This document shows positions 15,365 through 20,355 of a stretch of DNA of 20,355 bases, piece by piece. How positions within the stretch are numbered: position 1 is the first letter of the stretch; each line of letters opens with the position of its first letter. Origin of the DNA: Gammaproteobacteria bacterium (GTDB lineage: Bacteria > Pseudomonadota > Gammaproteobacteria > Chromatiales > Chromatiaceae); contig JADWMH010000013.1 of NCBI GenBank assembly GCA_015767355.1, positions 1 through 20,355 on the forward strand, in the 5' to 3' direction. The translations under genes and the position numbers were made by a program. Under the pieces are notes generated by a model that saw only the letters and a program-made list of their open reading frames with translations, had not been told where the DNA came from and ran no database searches.

Positions 15365-16639
15365 ATGAAACTTGAATCCCTTGCGTTGCACCATGGCTAT
15401 GAATCCGAAGCGACGACAAAAGCTGCCGCCGTTCCAATCTACCAAACTACCTCCTATACATTTGACAACACGCAGCATGGCGCGGATCTTTTTGACCTGA
15501 AGGTCCCGGGCAACATCTATACCCGCATCATGAATCCGACGACGGATGTGCTCGAGCAGCGCCTGGCGGCAATGGAAGGCGGCATAGCCGGGCTGGGTGT
15601 TGCATCAGGTATGGCAGCGATCACCTATGCGATTCAGTGCATCTGTGAAGTGGGAACCAACATCGTCAGCACCAGCCAGCTCTATGGCGGCACCTACAAC
15701 CTCTTCGCCCACTCCCTGCCGAGGCAGGGCATCGAGGTGCGCATGGTCTCGGCCGATGACCACGAAGGCTTCGACAAAGCCATCGATGAAAATACTCGGG
15801 CCGTTTTTTGTGAATCGATCGGCAATCCTGCAGGCAACATTGTCGATCTGGAGAAGCTCGCGGAAATCGCACACCAACACGGCGTTCCACTGATCGTCGA
15901 CAATACCGTTGCCACCCCCTATCTATGCCGCCCATTTGATCATGGCGCCGACATCGTCATCCATTCACTAACGAAATACATCGGCGGACACGGCACCTCG
16001 ATAGGCGGCATTATCATTGACTCCGGCAACTTCGACTGGGTCGCCAATAAAGATCGATTCGCCATGTTGAATGAACCCGACCCCTCATACCACGGGGTTG
16101 TATACACAGAAGCTCTCGGACCGGCAGCCTACATAGGCCGCTGCCGCGTGGCGCCGCTGAGGAACACCGGAGCCGCTATCTCTCCTTTTAACTCTTTTCA
16201 AATTCTACAGGGCCTCGAGACCCTCGGCCTGCGTATGGAGAAGCACTGTGAGAATGCAGAAAAACTCGCCGCCTATCTCGACAGCCACGATAAAGTCGAT
16301 TGGGTCAAATATGCAACTTTGCCTGACAGCCCCTACTACCAGGCCTCTCAAAAGATCACCGGCGGCAAAGCTTCCGGAATACTGAGTTTTGGCATACACG
16401 GAGGTTTTGAAGCCGGCGGGCAGTTTATCGACGCCCTGCAGATGATTCTCCGCCTGGTCAATATCGGCGATGCCAAGTCACTCGCCTGCCACCCTGCATC
16501 GACCACGCACCGGCAGTTAAATGAGCAGGAGCTGGCTGCAGCAGGCGTCAGCCCTGATATGGTTCGCATCTCGGCCGGCATCGAGAATATTGACGATATC
16601 ATCGCCGATGTGAGTCAGGCTCTCGATCAAGTCTCGTAA
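15365..16639 (+). CDS. metY: O-acetylhomoserine sulfhydrylase (PLP homocysteine synthase)
   Basis: A Cys/Met-metabolism PLP enzyme that makes homocysteine directly from sulfide and an O-acylhomoserine. The 424 residues match the longer MetY subgroup, starting LESLALHHGYESEATTKAAAVPIYQTTSY (about 3-31). They have the PLP lysine K204 in HSLTKYIGGHGTSIGG, the GNIYTRIMNPTTDVLEQRLA segment, and SCHP-like LACHPASTTHRQL near the end. The frame is open from 15317, but the ATG at 15365 has AGGAG nine bases before it and aligns with the family start. O-acetyl rather than O-succinyl substrate is inferred from subgroup resemblance. Its place between msbA and gmhB is unusual. Confidence 0.88.
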   Translation: MKLESLALHHGYESEATTKAAAVPIYQTTSYTFDNTQHGADLFDLKVPGNIYTRIMNPTTDVLEQRLAAMEGGIAGLGVASGMAAITYAIQCICEVGTNIVSTSQLYGGTYNLFAHSLPRQGIEVRMVSADDHEGFDKAIDENTRAVFCESIGNPAGNIVDLEKLAEIAHQHGVPLIVDNTVATPYLCRPFDHGADIVIHSLTKYIGGHGTSIGGIIIDSGNFDWVANKDRFAMLNEPDPSYHGVVYTEALGPAAYIGRCRVAPLRNTGAAISPFNSFQILQGLETLGLRMEKHCENAEKLAAYLDSHDKVDWVKYATLPDSPYYQASQKITGGKASGILSFGIHGGFEAGGQFIDALQMILRLVNIGDAKSLACHPASTTHRQLNEQELAAAGVSPDMVRISAGIENIDDIIADVSQALDQVS

Positions 16640-16642
16640 ACC

Positions 16643-17155
16643 ATGAACAAGGCTGTTTTTTTTGACCGCGACGGCGTGGTCAATATCGATACAGGCTATG
16701 TCGGCCGAATCGAGGATTTTACATTCATCGATGGAATCATCCCTGCCATGCGCAACGCGCTGCAGCAGGGGTATCTGCTGATCATCGTCACCAACCAGTC
16801 CGGTATCGGGCGTGGATACTACACGGAGGATGATTTTCAGCAGCTGACCGTCTGGATGAAATCCGAACTTGCGCAGCAGGGCGTCATCATCGATGCAGTC
16901 TTTCATTGCCCGCATACGGACAGCGACCAGTGTGACTGCAGAAAACCCAAGCCAGGGCTGTTTCTGCAGGCAATTGATAAATTTGATGTAGACTGCGACA
17001 ATTCATGGATGGTGGGAGACAGCGAACGGGATATAGAAGCCGCCGTCACAGCCGGCATCGGACACACTGTGTTTTTCGATCCCGACAACAACAAAACAAC
17101 ATCGGCGCAGTACAGGATCAGCTCGCTTGATGAACTGGCTGCACTGCTCCGCTAA
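16643..17155 (+). CDS. gmhB: D-glycero-beta-D-manno-heptose-1,7-bisphosphate 7-phosphatase
   Basis: A HAD-superfamily phosphatase that removes the 7-phosphate from the heptose bisphosphate, between the kinase and adenylyltransferase steps of HldE. The 170-residue product has the nucleophile motif FFDRDGVVN (D8, D10), the second motif VTNQSGIGRG (49-58), and the zinc-binding cysteines and histidine C89, H91, C97 and C99 in the CPHTDSDQCDCRKPKPG insert. That insert separates GmhB from other HAD enzymes. MVGDSERDIEAA is the last catalytic motif. It starts three bases after metY. Confidence 0.95.
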   Translation: MNKAVFFDRDGVVNIDTGYVGRIEDFTFIDGIIPAMRNALQQGYLLIIVTNQSGIGRGYYTEDDFQQLTVWMKSELAQQGVIIDAVFHCPHTDSDQCDCRKPKPGLFLQAIDKFDVDCDNSWMVGDSERDIEAAVTAGIGHTVFFDPDNNKTTSAQYRISSLDELAALLR

Positions 17156-17164
17156 GGAAACCAC

Positions 17165-17241
17165 GAATGAATCGAAGGGAAGAAAAACTTGAAAGGGAGT
17201 TCTGAATGAAGCGCATCGCGATTCATTCAGAGCTTCCCTGA
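17165..17241 (+). promoter_or_regulatory. Mutually exclusive stems and two mini-ORFs ahead of hldD
   Basis: The downstream arm around 17219-17231 can pair with either of two upstream arms. GAATGAATCG (17165-17174) is a perfect 10-base match to CGATTCATTC (17219-17228). TCTGAATGAA (17201-17210) is a perfect 10-base match to TTCATTCAGA (17222-17231), extended by GGGAG/CTTCCC with one bulge. The two pairings exclude each other. The gap also reads as two abutting mini-ORFs: MNRREEKLEREF (ATG 17167) and MKRIAIHSELP (ATG 17206, with GGGAG seven bases before). The hldD ribosome site GAGG (17247-17250) follows at once. An attenuation-like or translational switch is possible; function is unproven. Confidence 0.35.
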
Positions 17242-17257
17242 ACAACGAGGATCTATC

Positions 17258-18259
17258 ATGCTTGACCTGACAAACAAGAGCGTCGTTATTACCGGCGGCG
17301 CAGGCTTCCTCGGCAGTCAGCTGGCGCTGGCCATCGAAAACCAGCATCCCGGTTGCCATGTCACTGTGTTTGACCGATTTCGGGACGACAAACGCTTTCC
17401 AAACAACAACCTCACCAGCCTCGGGCATTTCAAGAACCTGATCGATTTTCACGGACATGTCATTGCAGGCGACATCAATCAGTCCGATGATATCCAACGC
17501 CTTAGGGCAATTGACTTCGACTACATGATCCACTTTGCGGCGATTTCAGATACCACTGTACTTAATGAACTGCTGATGGTGCAGACCAACCTGAATGCCT
17601 TCACCGATCTGCTCGATCTCTGCGCAGAGAAGAGTGCAGCGATGATCTACGCCAGCAGTGCCGCCACCTACGGCAACACTCCGGCGCCGAACCGGGTTGG
17701 TGAAAACGAGCAGCCTGAAAATGTCTACGGCTTCTCAAAAGTGATGATGGATCGCTTTGTCGAGCACTACAGCCGCAGCCATCCACAGCTGCAGATCACG
17801 GGCTTCCGCTACTTCAACGTCTATGGACACGGTGAGAACTACAAGGGGAAAACCGCCTCGATGATCCTGCAGCTGGGCTTGCAGATACTGGACGGCAAAC
17901 AACCGCGCCTCTTCAAGTATGGCGAACAGATGCGTGATTTCGTCTATATCGATGACGTGGTGAATGCGCACCTGCTGGCGATGGAGAGCGGCGTCAGTGG
18001 CACGTTCAATGTCGGCAGCGGCAAGGCGCGCCAGTTCAAGGATATCGTCACCTGTCTCAACAGCTCGCTTGGAACTGATGCGGAGATTGAATATATCGAC
18101 AACCCCTACACCGCCGCTTACCAGAATCACACCGAGGCGGATATATCGGATACCACTGACAAGCTTGGCTATCAGCCTCTCTTCACGCTTGAGAAGGGCG
18201 TGCAAGCCTATACGGATGAGATCCGCCGCATTCATCAACACAACCTGTTCCAAGTCTGA
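17258..18259 (+). CDS. hldD: ADP-L-glycero-D-manno-heptose 6-epimerase
   Basis: HldD (RfaD) inverts C6 of ADP-D-glycero-beta-D-manno-heptose, giving the L-glycero sugar used in the inner core of LPS. The 333 residues (E. coli 310) show a short-chain-dehydrogenase-like NAD(P)-binding GGAGFLGS (13-20), YASSAATYG (131-139), the catalytic pair Y157 and K161 in VYGFSKVMMDR, and FRYFNVYGHGE (183-193). FVYIDDVV lies downstream. GAGG seven bases before the ATG is a good ribosome site. It is separated from gmhB by a 102-base structured gap, the largest inside this operon, and from hldE by three bases. Confidence 0.95.
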   Translation: MLDLTNKSVVITGGAGFLGSQLALAIENQHPGCHVTVFDRFRDDKRFPNNNLTSLGHFKNLIDFHGHVIAGDINQSDDIQRLRAIDFDYMIHFAAISDTTVLNELLMVQTNLNAFTDLLDLCAEKSAAMIYASSAATYGNTPAPNRVGENEQPENVYGFSKVMMDRFVEHYSRSHPQLQITGFRYFNVYGHGENYKGKTASMILQLGLQILDGKQPRLFKYGEQMRDFVYIDDVVNAHLLAMESGVSGTFNVGSGKARQFKDIVTCLNSSLGTDAEIEYIDNPYTAAYQNHTEADISDTTDKLGYQPLFTLEKGVQAYTDEIRRIHQHNLFQV

Positions 18260-18262
18260 CGC

Positions 18263-19681
18263 ATGTCGAAACAACCACACATCATCGTCATCGGAGACCT
18301 GATGCTGGATCACTACCTGTGGGGAGAGTGCAAGCGCATCTCGCCCGAGGCCCCGGTGCAGGTCGTCAATGTCACCAGGGAGTCGCGCTCACTGGGCGGC
18401 GCCGGAAATGTCATCAACAACCTGGTCTCTCTCGGCTGCAAGGCAAGCGTTATCGGCGTCAGCGGAGACGACCCGACTGCTGAAACCCTGAAACAGCTGA
18501 TGCATGATCAGCGCATTGATACCAGCGGCATCATTGCTGACGAAACACGCCAGACCTCGATCAAAAGCCGCGTCATCGCCTCGCATCAACAGATTGTGCG
18601 TTACGATCAGGAGAGCAGTGACCCTGTCAGCACGGCCACTGAAGAGCTGATGCTGGCCGCGCTGCAGATGCATCTCGAAGCCTGCGACATCGTTCTCATC
18701 TCTGATTATGCAAAGGGTGTGCTGACACCCGCATTTACTCAACGGGCCATTGAACTGTGCAACAGCCACGGCATCAGGGTACTGGTGGATCCCAAGGGGA
18801 GCGATTACGCAAAATATGCAGGCGCCTGGCTGGTCAAACCCAACAGGATTGAAACCCTGGACGCCACAGGCATCGATCCTGATGAAGCGCAGACAATCAG
18901 CGATGCCGGTCAACTGCTGCGCAGCCGACACCGCATCAGTAATGTTTTGATTACCCTCTCCGACAAGGGCATGTCCCTGATCAGCGATGAAGAGTTCGCG
19001 CAGTTTCCGGCGCATGCCATCGAGGTTTTCGATGTGACAGGCGCGGGAGACACTGTACTGGCCACTCTGGGCTTTTCGCTGGCGAACGGCAGCACACTGA
19101 AACAGGCTGTCGAGCTGGCAAACGCCGCCGCTGCCGTGGTCGTCGGCAAACTCGGCAGCGCAACCGTCACCATCGATGAGATTCAGCGCTATCAGTCACG
19201 CGAACAACTTACGATTAATAGCCAGCAATCCATCGTCAGCCTCAACAGTCTGCAGCCCATACTGGAGACCGAAAAGCGGCGCGGCCGGAAAATCGTCTTC
19301 ACCAACGGCTGCTTTGACATCATCCACGCCGGTCATATTCACTATCTCTGCAAGGCAAGAGAGCTTGGAGATATCCTGGTCGTAGGGCTCAATTCCGACG
19401 CATCAGTGAGAAGGCTGAAAGGTGACCAGAGGCCGATCAACCATGAGCGAGACCGGGCATTCGTGCTCTCAGGTCTCAAGGCTGTCGATTACGTGGTGAT
19501 TTTTGAAGAGGAGACCCCCTACAACCTCATCAGAACCATCTCGCCGCAGCTGCTGGTAAAAGGCGGTGACTACGCGGTTGAGGAGATCGTCGGGCGTGAG
19601 TTTGCCGATGAAACCATTGTGCTGCCTTTCATCGACGGTAAAAGCACCAGTTCCACCATTGAAGCAATTCGCGCATTATGA
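18263..19681 (+). CDS. hldE: Bifunctional heptose-7-phosphate kinase / heptose-1-phosphate adenylyltransferase
   Basis: HldE performs two steps of ADP-heptose synthesis: ATP-dependent 1-phosphorylation, then adenylyl transfer after GmhB. The N-terminal PfkB/ribokinase domain (about 1-320) has GDLMLDHYLWG (11-21), LGGAGNVINNL and the catalytic DVTGAGDTV (257-265). The C-terminal nucleotidyltransferase domain (about 343-472) has FTNGCFDIIHAGHIHYL (346-362) and closes with STSSTIEAIR. The 472 residues match the fused two-domain form (E. coli 477). The ADP-L-heptose pathway needs this together with gmhA, gmhB and hldD, all in this run. Its last four bases overlap gmhA. Confidence 0.97.
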   Translation: MSKQPHIIVIGDLMLDHYLWGECKRISPEAPVQVVNVTRESRSLGGAGNVINNLVSLGCKASVIGVSGDDPTAETLKQLMHDQRIDTSGIIADETRQTSIKSRVIASHQQIVRYDQESSDPVSTATEELMLAALQMHLEACDIVLISDYAKGVLTPAFTQRAIELCNSHGIRVLVDPKGSDYAKYAGAWLVKPNRIETLDATGIDPDEAQTISDAGQLLRSRHRISNVLITLSDKGMSLISDEEFAQFPAHAIEVFDVTGAGDTVLATLGFSLANGSTLKQAVELANAAAAVVVGKLGSATVTIDEIQRYQSREQLTINSQQSIVSLNSLQPILETEKRRGRKIVFTNGCFDIIHAGHIHYLCKARELGDILVVGLNSDASVRRLKGDQRPINHERDRAFVLSGLKAVDYVVIFEEETPYNLIRTISPQLLVKGGDYAVEEIVGREFADETIVLPFIDGKSTSSTIEAIRAL

Positions 19682-20247
19682 AAACCGTGATCGAGACCGT
19701 ATTAGAGAATCACCTGCTGACTTTCGAAAAAAGCAGGGAGATGCTGCTTCCCGATATAGAAAGAGGCTGCGAAACAGCGATCAGGATCCTGGACAAAGGC
19801 AACAAGATCCTGTTGTTCGGCAATGGTGGAAGCGCTGCAGATGCGCAGCACATAGCCGCAGAGCTGACAGGCCGTTTCCACAGCAGTTCTCGCCGCGGCC
19901 TGCCTGCAATTGCCCTGACTACAGACAGCTCTGCACTGACATCCATCGGCAACGATTTCGGCTTCGAGCAGCTCTTCTCCAGGCAGGTCGAGGCGCTGGC
20001 ATCCCCCGGCGACCTGCTGATCGGCATCTCCACATCGGGAAACAGCGGTAATGTCGTGGCCGCCCTGGAACAGGGAGGGGATTACTGCACAACTATCGGA
20101 CTGAGTGGCAACGGCGGTGGAGCCATGCAGCAGCTGTGTGATATCAATATCGTTGTTCCGTCAACAGAGACCCCGCGGATTCAGGAGATGCATATTCTTA
20201 TCGGGCATATTCTGTGCGAGATGATCGACAGGCATTTCGGCAAATAG
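19678..20247 (+). CDS. gmhA: Sedoheptulose-7-phosphate isomerase GmhA
   Basis: The first committed step to ADP-heptose: isomerisation of sedoheptulose-7-phosphate to D-glycero-D-manno-heptose-7-phosphate. A 189-residue SIS-domain protein with GNGGSAADAQH (48-58) and ISTSGNS (117-123). H58, E62, Q169 and H177 keep the spacing of the zinc site of known GmhA. The related DiaA, which normally sits in the yraN-dolP neighbourhood, has no glutamate at the E62 position, so GmhA is the better call. The start ATG overlaps the hldE stop (ATGA). It is the last gene in the window; downstream is about 107 bases of A+T-rich DNA without a clear terminator. Confidence 0.93.
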   Translation: MKTVIETVLENHLLTFEKSREMLLPDIERGCETAIRILDKGNKILLFGNGGSAADAQHIAAELTGRFHSSSRRGLPAIALTTDSSALTSIGNDFGFEQLFSRQVEALASPGDLLIGISTSGNSGNVVAALEQGGDYCTTIGLSGNGGGAMQQLCDINIVVPSTETPRIQEMHILIGHILCEMIDRHFGK

Positions 20248-20355
20248 CATGTACTGAATAGTTACATATTATTACGAGCTGATGATTTTGTTTGCTCTAT
20301 TTTTCCATGTATAGCTCTTGAATACCTTAAAAGCTTTTCGTGATATCGCATCCCT

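Noticed and set aside
19678..20247. DiaA (replication initiator-associating SIS protein) instead of GmhA
   Set aside because: The zinc-site residues H58, E62, Q169 and H177 and the heptose-gene context favour GmhA.
20272..20305. Possible terminator after gmhA (GAGC...GCTC followed by TATTTTT)
   Set aside because: The stem is only four bases with a long loop, in A+T-rich DNA where such patterns arise by chance.

Overview
This window is chromosomal DNA from a gammaproteobacterium. The evidence is the block rsmI (divergent) | lpoA-yraN-dolP, which is the E. coli yraL-yraM-yraN-yraP neighbourhood, together with MsbA, DgkA, MurJ and a complete ADP-L-glycero-D-manno-heptose gene set. The glycine decarboxylase P protein is split into two genes. 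That is not the enteric arrangement and would fit a deeper-branching lineage, for example an environmental or sulfur-oxidising gammaproteobacterium. The lineage is inference from gene content only.

Layout. (1) 1-1728, minus strand, looks less G+C-rich than the rest. It holds a HerA/DUF87-type ATPase that runs off the left edge, preceded by an unrecognised 129-residue protein. This is the only accessory-looking part. (2) 1847-2683, minus: rsmI, 16S rRNA 2'-O-methyltransferase. (3) 2741-6589, plus: lpoA (short form), yraN, dolP and a GlcD/Dld-type FAD oxidase. The last three overlap one another. (4) 6590-6822 is a convergent gap with a structured repeat element. (5) 6823-8367, minus: murJ, lipid II flippase. 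(6) 8368-8650 is a divergent promoter region with two candidate promoters and two hairpins. (7) 8651-13112, plus: gcvT, gcvH, gcvPA, gcvPB. (8) 13115-20247, plus, tightly packed: dgkA, msbA, an O-acetylhomoserine sulfhydrylase (metY), gmhB, hldD, hldE, gmhA.

How the genes work together. Region 3 serves the envelope and translation: RsmI modifies 16S rRNA, LpoA activates a peptidoglycan synthase and DolP is an outer-membrane BON lipoprotein. MurJ flips lipid II. The gcv genes encode the T, H and P proteins of the glycine cleavage system (the L protein is not here). The FAD oxidase could supply glyoxylate, and hence glycine, but that link is speculative. The final run encodes every step from sedoheptulose-7-phosphate to ADP-L-glycero-beta-D-manno-heptose (GmhA, HldE, GmhB, HldD), the lipid A-core flippase MsbA and the diacylglycerol recycler DgkA. 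It is therefore an LPS-assembly operon with a methionine gene embedded in it.

Most of the window is core metabolism. The places most worth a second look are the HerA locus at the left edge, the mutually exclusive stems and two back-to-back mini-ORFs between gmhB and hldD (17165-17241), the repeat element at 6641-6755 and a well-placed mini-ORF between gcvH and gcvPA.
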